A stretch of 64,000 nucleotides of DNA, taken from contig NZ_CP019333.1 of assembly GCF_002163875.1 (NCBI RefSeq), positions 1,804,864 to 1,868,863 of the forward strand, given 5' to 3'. Shown piece after piece: positions 54,079-62,582 of the stretch. Within the stretch, counting starts at the first letter, position 1. Every line of letters starts with the position of its first letter. Made by a program: the position numbers and the translations under genes. This DNA comes from Gilvibacter sp. SZ-19 (lineage in GTDB: Bacteria; Bacteroidota; Bacteroidia; Flavobacteriales; Flavobacteriaceae). The notes beneath the pieces are model-generated. The model did not search any database and had not been told where the DNA came from. It worked only from the letters and a program-made list of their open reading frames with translations.

Positions 54079-54951
54079 ATGCAAAAGAAAATAATGCTAA
54101 CGGTCTTCTTAGGCCTGATTAGCCTTGGCTTAACAGCCCAAGACGACGAACAAACAGCGGGGTCTGTAATTCAAACCTTAACCCCATCAAAATTAATTGG
54201 AAAGGGTCAGTATGACCTCAAATGGTTCAACAACCTTTACACTCAAACAGAAAGTACCTTTACCGATGGCGTGGAACCTCGTGAAACTTTCTTCACTTCA
54301 ACCTTAGAAGCCTATACAGGTATCGGTGAGAACCGCCGTTGGAATCTGGGGGTGATCTTGGAATTTAGAAGTAATGTGATTGCAGATCGCGGCGCCTTAG
54401 AGGTCTTTCAGTTCGATGGAGAACGCGGAACGGCTCGCAGTGGTTTCACCTCCATTGCGCCTTCTGTGAAATTTGTACCGCTTAAGAATGTCAATAACTT
54501 CTCTATTCAGAGTTCCTTTTTTATCCCTTTGGTAGATAATGAGGTAGAAGAGGGTGTCTTTCTAGATCAAGACGGTTTCATCTGGCATAACCGTTTCTTT
54601 TACGACTATACCTTTGCGGGAGGAGATTGGCAGCTATTTACAGAACTCAACTCAGAATTGAATTTTGGAGACAAGGCAGACAGCTTTGCCAACAACAGTT
54701 TGCGGTTAACACCTGGAGTTTTCTTGAGTTATTTCCCAAGCAGTAAATTCACCGTACTTGCCTTGGCGCAACATTCGCAACTAATAGATCTGGGGAGTAA
54801 TTTTTCGCAAGACTTTACAGCGCTTGGTGGCGGACTAAAATACCAATTGACACAGGAGCTCAACCTAGAGGCCTTGTATACCAACTTTGTAAGAGGAAAC
54901 GACACCGGCCTTGGGGAAACCTTTAATATTGGGTTAAGAGCCGTGTTTTAA
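54079..54951 (+). CDS. Predicted outer-membrane beta-barrel protein
   Basis: A 290-residue protein with a signal peptide (about 1-20, ending LTAQ) and alternating hydrophobic residues with many aromatic strand ends, closing in ...NIGLRAVF with a terminal Phe, as in outer-membrane barrels. I do not recognise a named family. It stands between a DUF547 protein and a TIM-barrel glycosidase, upstream of a BamA-like barrel. Confidence 0.7.
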   Translation: MQKKIMLTVFLGLISLGLTAQDDEQTAGSVIQTLTPSKLIGKGQYDLKWFNNLYTQTESTFTDGVEPRETFFTSTLEAYTGIGENRRWNLGVILEFRSNVIADRGALEVFQFDGERGTARSGFTSIAPSVKFVPLKNVNNFSIQSSFFIPLVDNEVEEGVFLDQDGFIWHNRFFYDYTFAGGDWQLFTELNSELNFGDKADSFANNSLRLTPGVFLSYFPSSKFTVLALAQHSQLIDLGSNFSQDFTALGGGLKYQLTQELNLEALYTNFVRGNDTGLGETFNIGLRAVF

Positions 54952-54992
54952 CCGAGGGAGTTTTGTAAATTCATCTGCTAATAAAATTGCAG

Positions 54993-56006
54993 ATGACCCA
55001 TACGCTTAAAATTTTTATCATCGGATTGATAGGTGCTGTGACCTTGTCCTGCGCCCAGGAACAACGCAAATTAATTAACGGTGTTAGTTATGTAGCGGCA
55101 AGAAATCCGACAGACAATAGTGAGGTAAAGCACGTTTTAGATGTGAATGCCAATTTTGCTGCGGTGATGCCCTTTGGTTTCATCCGCAGTTTAGATACAC
55201 CAACTATTATCCACAATACCGAGAGGCAGTGGTTTGGTGAAACTCGGGCAGGAGCAACTCAGTATATAAAAGTGCTTAAAGAAAATGGCATAAAGGTCAT
55301 GGTCAAACCACAGATCTGGATTTGGCGTGGCGAGTTTACCGGCTTTATGAAGATGAAGACAGAAGCAGATTGGAAAACCTTAGAGGATTCTTACCGTTCC
55401 TTTATACTTGAGTATGCTCAAATGGCTGCAGAAACTGGAGCCGAGATCTTTTGTATAGGGACCGAGTTGGAGCAGTTCATTGTTAACCGACCTGATTTTT
55501 GGAATGGGCTAATAAAAGAGATCAAAGCGATCTATAGTGGTAAACTTACCTATGCTGCCAATTGGGACGAATACAAACGGGTGCCTTTTTGGAATCAACT
55601 GGATTACGTAGGTGTTGATGCTTATTTTCCGGTTTCGGAGAGTAAAACGCCAACCGTAGAAGAAGCCAAAGCCGGTTGGCAACGCTGGAAAGAGGAACTG
55701 GCTAGCGTTAGTGCTGCGGCAGGACGCCCTATACTTTTTACAGAGTACGGTTACCGTTCTACCGATTTTTCTGGGAAAGAGCCATGGGATAGCGATCACA
55801 CCAAGACCACGGTGAATTTAGATGCGCAAACCAATACCACACAGGCGCTGTTTGAGTCAGTCTGGTCAGAGAGCTGGTTCGCCGGAGGTTTTATCTGGAA
55901 ATGGTTCACCTTTGACGAGCGTATTAAAGGCACAGAAGACAGTCAATTCACACCTCAGAATAAACCCGTAGAAAAGATCATTCAACTACAGTACGCCAAA
56001 CAGTGA
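54993..56006 (+). CDS. GH113-like TIM-barrel glycoside hydrolase lipoprotein
   Basis: A 337-residue lipoprotein (lipobox TLSC, Cys20) with a GTA-type TIM barrel. E158 in CIGTELEQF and E251 in LFTEYGYRS fit the acid/base and nucleophile of GH113 beta-mannanases and relatives; GVDAYFPVSE lies between them. The ATG at 54993 is preferred to a TTG at 54987. Its stop overlaps the GTG start of the next gene (GTGA). It probably acts on a mannan or related glycan at the cell surface, but the substrate is unproven. Confidence 0.78.
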   Translation: MTHTLKIFIIGLIGAVTLSCAQEQRKLINGVSYVAARNPTDNSEVKHVLDVNANFAAVMPFGFIRSLDTPTIIHNTERQWFGETRAGATQYIKVLKENGIKVMVKPQIWIWRGEFTGFMKMKTEADWKTLEDSYRSFILEYAQMAAETGAEIFCIGTELEQFIVNRPDFWNGLIKEIKAIYSGKLTYAANWDEYKRVPFWNQLDYVGVDAYFPVSESKTPTVEEAKAGWQRWKEELASVSAAAGRPILFTEYGYRSTDFSGKEPWDSDHTKTTVNLDAQTNTTQALFESVWSESWFAGGFIWKWFTFDERIKGTEDSQFTPQNKPVEKIIQLQYAKQ

Positions 56007-57256
56007 GACCCTTAATCTGCATTGCAGTTCTTTTATTGTCGTTTAAAAGCTTCGCACAGGAGGTCTCTGAGATCATCTTTCAAGAAAACAAACGTTCTAA
56101 AACGGCTTTTTTGCAGAATTTGGTTGAGCTAAGACCGGGAATGACACTGGATTCCACGCAGCTAGAACGCGATGTGAATTTTATGATCCGCTTGGCGGGA
56201 GTTTCACATGCTTATTATCAGGTGCACCCTAAAGCAGATGGGACGTTAAAAGTAGTTTATGGCGTTCAAGACAATTTTACTTTAATTCCGCAGCTCAATG
56301 TTTACACAACTAACGACGATGAGTTTGCCTATCGTGTAGGACTATACGAATACAATTTTTTGGGCAGGAATATTACCATAGGTGGCTTTTATCAAGATGA
56401 TATTTTTTCTTCCTTCGGATTGAATTTTAGAGCGCCAAATCTCTTTTCACGTAAGTTTGGGCTTGCGCTCAACTATGGAGACATTACCACCCTAGAACCC
56501 GTATTCCTAGAATCTGGAGATGCAGACTACCGATACAACAACACCTCTGTAGAGGCCTTGGCGTTATACCAGTTTAATTTCTTTCATTCGGCCCAATTGG
56601 GGATCAATTTCTTTAATGAGGATTACGACTATGTGGAAGGCGCAACACAAGCTGGAATCCCCTTGGATTTTGACGTGGATAAGCTGCTCTTTAAGGGTAT
56701 ATATGAATACCGAAATGTCGATTTCTATTTCCAGTATTTAGAAGGCTTTCGCAGTATGCTCAATTTGCAATACGTGGTGAGTTCGGAAGCAGTTTTGCCT
56801 GACTTTTTTATTGGTTGGAACGATTTTATCTACTACAAACGCGTGGGTGAGCGCGGAAACTGGGCCTCGCGACTACGAGTTGGTCTAGCGTCAAATGACG
56901 AATCGCCTTTTGCTCCTTTTGCCGTAGATAATAACTTGAACATACGCGGGGTGGGGAATATCATAGATCGAGGTACTGGCGTTATTGTGCTCAATACAGA
57001 ATACCGCCACACCCTTATCGACAAAGACTGGTTCGTCTTGCAAGGAAATGTCTTTGTCGACAGTGGGAGTTGGCGTAATCCGGGGGGAGACCTAAGCGAT
57101 TTTGGCGATAGTCAGAACTTGAGGATATATCCTGGAGTCGGTCTTAGATTCATCCATAAAAGAATCTTTAATGCCATATTTCGTATCGACTACGGCTACG
57201 GGATAACCGATAAAGCCACCCGAGGGTTTGTGTTTGGGATAGGTCAATACTTCTAA
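56003..57256 (+). CDS. BamA/TamA-like outer-membrane surface antigen barrel
   Basis: A 417-residue outer-membrane protein with a signal peptide (about 1-18) and a POTRA-like N-terminal segment (FQENKRSKTAFLQNLVELRPG). A barrel follows, with NIRGVGNIIDRGTGVIVLNTEYRH resembling the bacterial surface antigen fold, and GQYF at the end. It is much shorter than BamA (about 800 residues), so it is not the essential assembly factor. It starts with GTG overlapping the previous TGA, so translation is coupled. Confidence 0.78.
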   Translation: MRPLICIAVLLLSFKSFAQEVSEIIFQENKRSKTAFLQNLVELRPGMTLDSTQLERDVNFMIRLAGVSHAYYQVHPKADGTLKVVYGVQDNFTLIPQLNVYTTNDDEFAYRVGLYEYNFLGRNITIGGFYQDDIFSSFGLNFRAPNLFSRKFGLALNYGDITTLEPVFLESGDADYRYNNTSVEALALYQFNFFHSAQLGINFFNEDYDYVEGATQAGIPLDFDVDKLLFKGIYEYRNVDFYFQYLEGFRSMLNLQYVVSSEAVLPDFFIGWNDFIYYKRVGERGNWASRLRVGLASNDESPFAPFAVDNNLNIRGVGNIIDRGTGVIVLNTEYRHTLIDKDWFVLQGNVFVDSGSWRNPGGDLSDFGDSQNLRIYPGVGLRFIHKRIFNAIFRIDYGYGITDKATRGFVFGIGQYF

Positions 57257-57822
57257 AAGCGATTCGGCAGACTCAGTTTTCCTTTTAAAGTGAACTCATC
57301 GGCAATGGCTTGATCTTTCAGCTTAGTGAAAAAACTGGGCGAATTGTACGTGATTCCATAGGCTGTTCTATCCAATTGTGCATCAAAGGTGATCGTGATG
57401 AGCTGGTCGGTAATATTTATCCAGGCTGGAATCTCCTCGCTCACGGCCTTATTCTTAATGGACATTACGCCTTGAAGTTTACAAGTGCCGTTAGCCAAGT
57501 CTACAGGATCTGTCAAGGTGAAAACAGCTTGAGGAAATACTTTTACATCAAAGAAGTCCTCGTTGCGCAAATGCTTTTCCAAACGTTTGTTCTCTTGGCT
57601 TAGGGTTTTCATATCTACAGCTACAACCAGCGCTGTGATCTGTCCATTCTCTATGGTGATAACCGCTTTTTCAACGTCTAGCGTACCTTCTGGAGCATAG
57701 CCACCCATGGCTGCTTTGCCTTGCCAAGTAAGGGGTTTGTTGTTGTTGAGTTCAACGGTTTGTTGAGCTGCAACCCAATAGGAAGTCAGCAGTAATGCCA
57801 GCAATAATAGTTTCGTTTTCAT
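57253..57822 (-). CDS. YceI-family secreted lipid-binding protein
   Basis: A 189-residue secreted protein (signal about 1-19, ending VAAQ) of the YceI lipocalin-like fold: GTLDVEKAVITIENGQ, HLRNEDFFDVKVFPQAVF and YGITYNSPSFF are typical. Members bind isoprenoid quinones or fatty acids in the periplasm. The start at 57822 (MKTKLLLLAL) is chosen since the longer frame lacks a signal. It lies 10 bases after the preceding hypothetical gene on the minus strand and overlaps the BamA-like gene's end by 4. Confidence 0.85.
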   Translation of the reverse strand: MKTKLLLLALLLTSYWVAAQQTVELNNNKPLTWQGKAAMGGYAPEGTLDVEKAVITIENGQITALVVAVDMKTLSQENKRLEKHLRNEDFFDVKVFPQAVFTLTDPVDLANGTCKLQGVMSIKNKAVSEEIPAWINITDQLITITFDAQLDRTAYGITYNSPSFFTKLKDQAIADEFTLKGKLSLPNRF

Positions 57823-57832
57823 AGTGTTTGTA

Positions 57833-58321
57833 TTAAGGATTGAGTAATTGATCGGTTGTGTGAATGCGCGCATAACCGCACACTTTTCTACCGTCAGGAG
57901 TTTCTGCAATAAAGTACCACAAGGCCCAACCTCCAAATAGCGAATCGCCTACACGCCAATTGTCTGCCCAAACATAAGGCTGACCTTGCAGCAGTTGTCC
58001 GTCTTTGATCCCAAAGCTTTTTTTAAGATCGCTTAAGGGGTATTTTCTGCGGAGGTTCCATTGGTCGTTGTAATAGAGGTAGGCGCCGTATTCTACAATT
58101 TTTACAGGAGCTTCGTTAGACATAATGGCCGTTGCATGCTTCCAATAATATTGGTCTTTGATCTTAACCGGGTGATTCACTTCTGGAAATTGCATCACAT
58201 CCAAGCTTTTTGGAATACCTTCCAGGGCCTCAGGAATTAATCCTTCTGGAGGAGTTCCGTAGTTGACCTGTCCCCAAGAGAGTGAAGCCAACAAAAGTAA
58301 AACGTATGCCAAGGCTCTCAT
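57833..58321 (-). CDS. Hypothetical secreted protein, 162 residues
   Basis: Signal peptide about 1-17 (MRALAYVLLLLASLSWGQ). The rest is rich in Trp and Tyr (IKDQYYWKHATAIM, YGAYLYYNDQWNLRRKYP) with no domain I recognise. Its start overlaps the stop of the upstream lipoprotein by one base, so the two are coupled and may work together. Confidence 0.7.
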   Translation of the reverse strand: MRALAYVLLLLASLSWGQVNYGTPPEGLIPEALEGIPKSLDVMQFPEVNHPVKIKDQYYWKHATAIMSNEAPVKIVEYGAYLYYNDQWNLRRKYPLSDLKKSFGIKDGQLLQGQPYVWADNWRVGDSLFGGWALWYFIAETPDGRKVCGYARIHTTDQLLNP

Positions 58322-58713
58322 TAGTCTTCGGTTTTAGTAGCGATCCATACGGCTAGAAAGTTCCTATCTATCGCGTGAGTACTACCGTAGAGCTTGCCGT
58401 CTTTTAAATAGAAACTGGTATTGTAAGAGCCGCTATTGTCTCCTGAAACCAAGGCCCCGTATACTATACCGCGTTGGGTATTCAGTTTTCCGTTGGTCAA
58501 CCGCACACCTTCACGGTAAAAAGTGCCTTCAAAACTATCGCCACTGATCTTCTCTATCCGCATCATGGCGAAGTTGTTGTCGGTGCTGTCCTGCGGGCTC
58601 ATGTCTAGTTTCCAGGTTCCTATCAGTTCTTGAGTTTCTTTAGATTCTTGACTGCAGGCTGCAAGTGGAATTAAGATGCAAATAATTAATAGGGTTTTTA
58701 AATTGTTTTTCAT
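58321..58713 (-). CDS. Small lipocalin-like lipoprotein, 130 residues
   Basis: Lipobox PLAACS (Cys20). The mature part starts QELIGTWKLDMSPQ and has beta-strand periodicity typical of small lipocalin-like domains in Bacteroidota. No specific function. It is first in the minus-strand set with the hypothetical secreted protein and YceI. Confidence 0.7.
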   Translation of the reverse strand: MKNNLKTLLIICILIPLAACSQESKETQELIGTWKLDMSPQDSTDNNFAMMRIEKISGDSFEGTFYREGVRLTNGKLNTQRGIVYGALVSGDNSGSYNTSFYLKDGKLYGSTHAIDRNFLAVWIATKTED

Positions 58714-58789
58714 CGGATTGAATTTTAAGCGATCACGTGGAGGTGATTCGAATTACAATCCAAAGGTGGGTTATCTGTCTCTAAGAATC

Positions 58790-58855
58790 GTCTCGTTTTT
58801 AGAAATGAGACCTTTTTGTACTAAAGGAAGAGGTGTCAATTTGATAATTGACACC
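58790..58855. promoter_or_regulatory. Two inverted repeats 3' of the AraC gene
   Basis: GGTGTCAATT (58832-58841) and AATTGACACC (58846-58855) form a perfect 10-bp stem with a 4-base loop; GTCTC (58790-58794) and GAGAC (58807-58811) form a smaller one. The larger hairpin lies 10 bases after the AraC gene's stop on the minus strand but has no T run. It could be a terminator-like structure or an operator for the divergently placed lipoprotein operon. Confidence 0.45.
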
Positions 58856-58865
58856 CTAGATGCCC

Positions 58866-59972
58866 CTATTTCAGGGCGCTTGGAGACTTGCCGGTTATTT
58901 TCTTCACGGCTCTGTTAAATGAGGCTTTAGAATTGAAGCCGGCTTCGTAAGCCAGACTTAAAAGCGTGTATTGTTCATTTTTTGGGTCGGCCAATAGGGT
59001 TTTTACAGCCTCAATGCGATAGCCATTGACCAAGTCGTTGAATTTGGTGTTGAGTACTGCACTGAGTGATTTGGTGATGAGGTAAGATTTAGTTTCGAGC
59101 AGATCTGCCAATTTTTTAACGCTCAGTTCCGGATCTCTGTAAAGTTGTTGTTCCACCATGGCAGCGGTGATTTTTTCTGCCAAGGGGCGGAGTTGTTCGA
59201 GCTCTTTCTCGGAGACAGTCGCACTGCTTCTAAAGGCGTCTTCATTTCTTCTGGAAAATCCTTCGAGACCTAACCAGTAGGTTATCGCAGCCATCCCAAC
59301 AAAAACCGGATGCCCATAGAACAAATTGCTGTTATAATTGAAAAAGAAGTAGTCAATACCAATGCCAATTAAGTACAAGGCTGTAAAGACCAATAAAACC
59401 TGAATAACGCGTTTTATCCAAACTACACGCTCAGGGATTATCCTAATCTGCGGATCGCTCAACGCCTGATTGAGTGCTTTGACAGCCTTGCGTGCGTAGA
59501 TGATGATCAGGGTGGCAGAAATGACAAACATGGTCGGGTAGTGCATCCAAACCACATATCCCCAATAGCCCAACCAACTCAGGCTTTCACGGGTACCGTC
59601 CCAATAGAAATTCTGGCTTTTGATAAAAAAGCTCCACAACACCTCTATCAGTACAGGGATAAAATGCAGTAAGTGGATCCGCTGTAATTTAAATTTTGGC
59701 CTAACATAACTCAGCACAAACAAATAGAGCAATGGGCCGTAAATCCAATTGTATTCCAACAGCACGTGATACCAGAAATCATAGCGCCCAAGCTCAAAGA
59801 TCTTCATGGTCTCAACAATGAGTCTGTAGGAGAAAAAGAAAAGAATAGCAGCCAAGAATCTATTGGCTAGTGGGTGCGGGCCTTTGCTCTTCCAGAGTAT
59901 TATGCCAAAGGTTATGCCTTGAATAGCTCCTGCACAGAGCAAAACGACCAATAATACTTCCAAGGCTTCCAC
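58866..59972 (-). CDS. AraC-family regulator with N-terminal membrane domain
   Basis: A 368-residue protein with about seven membrane segments in the first 240 residues, then a C-terminal helix-turn-helix of the HTH_18 type (LSVKKLADLLETKSYLITKS, then SLAYEAGFNSKASFNRAVKKITG). The start codon is GTG at 59972. It follows the TIGR04283 gene by 24 bases and may be the last gene of that operon. The N-terminal membrane sensor makes a soluble inducer unlikely. Confidence 0.85.
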   Translation of the reverse strand: MEALEVLLVVLLCAGAIQGITFGIILWKSKGPHPLANRFLAAILFFFSYRLIVETMKIFELGRYDFWYHVLLEYNWIYGPLLYLFVLSYVRPKFKLQRIHLLHFIPVLIEVLWSFFIKSQNFYWDGTRESLSWLGYWGYVVWMHYPTMFVISATLIIIYARKAVKALNQALSDPQIRIIPERVVWIKRVIQVLLVFTALYLIGIGIDYFFFNYNSNLFYGHPVFVGMAAITYWLGLEGFSRRNEDAFRSSATVSEKELEQLRPLAEKITAAMVEQQLYRDPELSVKKLADLLETKSYLITKSLSAVLNTKFNDLVNGYRIEAVKTLLADPKNEQYTLLSLAYEAGFNSKASFNRAVKKITGKSPSALK

Positions 59973-59996
59973 TTCCTTAAAGATAGGGAAGTTGGC

Positions 59997-60725
59997 TTAT
60001 TTTGCAAGGTGTTTCTGATAGTAAGCGTAAAGGTGATCTGGTCCGGCACCGCGTCTGTGTTTTAAGTAGATCATCCAGAAATGATACTGCAAACGCCAAA
60101 TACCTGTTTTTTCATAACGGCGACAAGAGGTAGTCAAGGTTTTTTGAATTACTGTAAACTCTCCCCGTTCGTATAAGGCGGCTATAAGCATATTGTCTTC
60201 AAAGATCCTGTACGATTCGTCAAAGCCACCAATACTTTCGAACAGTTCGCGACTTATAAATTGACTTTGATCTCCCCCGCGACAGATCTTCCAATTAAAG
60301 CGAGTAAACCAGCCCGCAAGGCGCAACCACCAATGCGAAGAATTGAACTGCATTCTAAAACAGCCGGCGCGATTGCCTTTTGCTATTTGTTCCAAGATCA
60401 ATGCGTCAAAACCTACCGGAGGAAAACTATCTGCATGTAAAAAGTAGAAGATCTCACCCTTTGCCCAGCGAGCACCGGTATTCATTTGCGCTGCTCTTCC
60501 TGTGGTTTGAGACTGGATCCATTCTACCCGAAACTCCGGATGTAACCCTTTATACCTGTCAAACTCCAGTTTGCTGTTATCGACACTGCCTCCATCGACT
60601 ACTAAGATCTCCGCTTGCAACGGAAAACTCATGTGCTGATACAAATGCTGCAGTAGGGTAAAGAGGTGTTCCTCTTCATTCAGCACAGGGATGATAATGC
60701 TTAATCTGGGCTTATTGCTGTTCAT
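59997..60725 (-). CDS. TIGR04283-type GT2 glycosyltransferase (arsenosugar cluster)
   Basis: A 242-residue GT-A enzyme, IIIPVLNEEEHLFTLLQHLY at the start, VVDGGSVDNS, GRAAQMNTGARWAKGEIFYFLHADS and GGDQSQFISRELFESIGGF. The GGSxD and FLHAD forms are those of the TIGR04283 family, found beside ArsM-type methyltransferases and thought to serve arsenosugar or related lipid synthesis. It overlaps the DUF547 gene by 14 bases. Confidence 0.85.
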   Translation of the reverse strand: MNSNKPRLSIIIPVLNEEEHLFTLLQHLYQHMSFPLQAEILVVDGGSVDNSKLEFDRYKGLHPEFRVEWIQSQTTGRAAQMNTGARWAKGEIFYFLHADSFPPVGFDALILEQIAKGNRAGCFRMQFNSSHWWLRLAGWFTRFNWKICRGGDQSQFISRELFESIGGFDESYRIFEDNMLIAALYERGEFTVIQKTLTTSCRRYEKTGIWRLQYHFWMIYLKHRRGAGPDHLYAYYQKHLAK

Positions 60726-61524
60726 TGAGCGACCAATCGTATTCTAAAAATTGCAGCTCGGTTTCTGGAGCGATCTTTACCTCACTGTAGTTATTTATGA
60801 ATTCTTTGACGCTACCCACTCCATAGACTAAATAGTCTTTGGCGTACCAGTTGAACAGCTGGGATACTTTGGCCTCGTTACTGCTAATCTGATTGCGTTC
60901 AGAATTGATGAACTCCGCAGTAACACGTTCTAACTGTTCATCTATACGAGCAGCGGTAAAAGCTTCATTGAGCAATTTTGGGCAGGAGAAAGAAGCGCAG
61001 TTTATAGCAAAGTGTATGCGCGGCTCATTCATCTTTCTAAGCAAACTGTTTTCAATACCTCCCAAGCTGAGCTTTTTATCACCTACGGGCACAAAGGCTT
61101 TTGTCCAAGGTCCGTCCAGATCTTTTATGCTCTTTGTAGGATAATTATCGACTATGAGTTTAATGGTATAGGCATTATACAGATTGATGTAATAGGCCAG
61201 TTGTTCCTGTACAGACCAAGTGTCATCTGGAACAAAGGTGGATAGGTAATTGCAATAGGTATTGAGCAAATGGCTGTCTTTCTTAAAGCCTTCGTAATCG
61301 ACAAATCCGGCTTCGTCCACGTGTTTTTTAAGCAATTCTGTCCAATTGCCGTGGTAGAGGTTTTGGGAGGATTGCACTGGGGCTGCTGTCAAGTTTGCCG
61401 GCGCTTTTTTGGCCGATAGTCCTTGTTTGCTCAGCCCCGCAGCGCTTAATAGTCCACAGGATTGAAAGCTCATGACCAAAAGGCCAAGCGTGGTAATTTT
61501 TAAAAGTAGGCGGGCAAATCTCAT
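60712..61524 (-). CDS. DUF547 lipoprotein (arsenosugar cluster)
   Basis: A 270-residue protein with a lipoprotein-like N-terminus (MRFARLLLKITTLGLLVMSF then QSCGLL) and a DUF547 domain: YINLYNAYTIKLIVDNYP, GGIENSLLRKMNEPRIHFAINCASFSCPKL and YDWSLNEQ. Paralogue of 53285-53995. DUF547 genes are frequent in arsenosugar clusters but their role is unknown. It starts 10 bases after the methyltransferase and overlaps the next glycosyltransferase by 14. Confidence 0.87.
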   Translation of the reverse strand: MRFARLLLKITTLGLLVMSFQSCGLLSAAGLSKQGLSAKKAPANLTAAPVQSSQNLYHGNWTELLKKHVDEAGFVDYEGFKKDSHLLNTYCNYLSTFVPDDTWSVQEQLAYYINLYNAYTIKLIVDNYPTKSIKDLDGPWTKAFVPVGDKKLSLGGIENSLLRKMNEPRIHFAINCASFSCPKLLNEAFTAARIDEQLERVTAEFINSERNQISSNEAKVSQLFNWYAKDYLVYGVGSVKEFINNYSEVKIAPETELQFLEYDWSLNEQQ

Positions 61525-61534
61525 GGGGTTCTAT

Positions 61535-62503
61535 TTAGCAGCATCCGCCGCCGTCGTAATGCCAAGTAGACTCGCTAATAAAAATATCGTCTCTACCTAA
61601 GGCTGCTAAATTTCCAGCAGTCTTATCACAAACGGCTATGGGTTGATTTTTAAGTAGGATATGTCCTTGTTTGTCGTCTAGATAATCTTCTTCTCCAAAA
61701 TAGATGGCAGCTTTCCCGGTAAAGACACAAGGGCCATCCGCAGGCATTGGGTCCTTAATGGCTGCAACTTCTATACTCTCTATGTAGATGAGTTCGTCTG
61801 TTGGATAGTTCTTCGGATCCAAAATGCGATACGGTTTGCGCGCTCTTATTTCAATAGTTCCAAAACCTGCATCCGTGAGGGCTTTGACATAGTCGGCAAT
61901 GGGCAAACTTCCGCTCAAGCAGAGCGCTCTTAGGCGCTCGTCATTGCGCAGGGTATCGTTCATGGGTTGCTCACAAGTAGGGTCACTCATCACCAAGCGG
62001 CCGTGTGGTTTTAGCACCCGATACATTTCTGCAATAGCCTTTTTAAGGTCTTCTTCTTTAAAGATGTTGAATAGGCAATTCTGAGCGGCCACATCTACAC
62101 TGTTATCTTCTAGTGGTAAATTCATAGCATCGCCTTTGCGCAATTCTACGAACTCACTTTTGAACCACGGATTCTGCGCTTCTGCTTCGACAAAATTCTT
62201 TTTAGAGGCTTCTAGCATTTCGTCTACCACATCGACACCAACTACGCCTCCTTTCTGACGCGAAAAATAACTGAACTGCAAAAGTTCCATTCCGCCTCCA
62301 ACACCTACATAAAGGATCTTCGGATTGTTAACCAGATCACGGGCATGAACGGTGCTTCCACAACCGTAGTTCATTTCTTGCATGATCTTGGGGATCTTAA
62401 GTCCCGGCAACTCCCAAATGGGATTGGTAGTACAGCATAGCCCAACATCAGGGGTTAAGGCTGCTTCTTTATATACATCGTGGGTGGTGTCTAAATAACT
62501 CAT
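61535..62503 (-). CDS. arsM: ArsM-like arsenite S-adenosylmethionine methyltransferase (arsenosugar type)
   Basis: A 322-residue SAM methyltransferase. The SAM motif is YVGVGGGMELLQFS (about 71-84) with VDVVDEM; an arsenic-type cysteine set is seen at LCC (22-24 region), MNYGCGSTV (near 50) and the C-terminal GGGCC. The N-terminal DVGLCCTT and YGCG are as in ArsM of arsenosugar producers, which methylates arsenite to dimethylarsenite. The C-terminal AVCDKTAGN ... WHYDGGGCC tail is typical of this subtype. A perfect 16-base palindrome lies just upstream. Confidence 0.85.
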   Translation of the reverse strand: MSYLDTTHDVYKEAALTPDVGLCCTTNPIWELPGLKIPKIMQEMNYGCGSTVHARDLVNNPKILYVGVGGGMELLQFSYFSRQKGGVVGVDVVDEMLEASKKNFVEAEAQNPWFKSEFVELRKGDAMNLPLEDNSVDVAAQNCLFNIFKEEDLKKAIAEMYRVLKPHGRLVMSDPTCEQPMNDTLRNDERLRALCLSGSLPIADYVKALTDAGFGTIEIRARKPYRILDPKNYPTDELIYIESIEVAAIKDPMPADGPCVFTGKAAIYFGEEDYLDDKQGHILLKNQPIAVCDKTAGNLAALGRDDIFISESTWHYDGGGCC

Positions 62504-62517
62504 ATCCGTTTTGATTA

Positions 62518-62533
62518 GAACCGAGCTCGGTTC
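62518..62533. promoter_or_regulatory. 16-base palindrome before arsM (GAACCGAGCTCGGTTC)
   Basis: Perfect palindrome in the 79-base gap between the phosphorylase stop and the arsM start, 14 bases upstream of the arsM ATG. It could be an operator or a small hairpin. No ArsR-family gene is present in the window. Confidence 0.55.
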
Positions 62534-62582
62534 ATTTTATGTCGATTATATTATTATATCCTTACTAAAGGATCGTTTTCTT

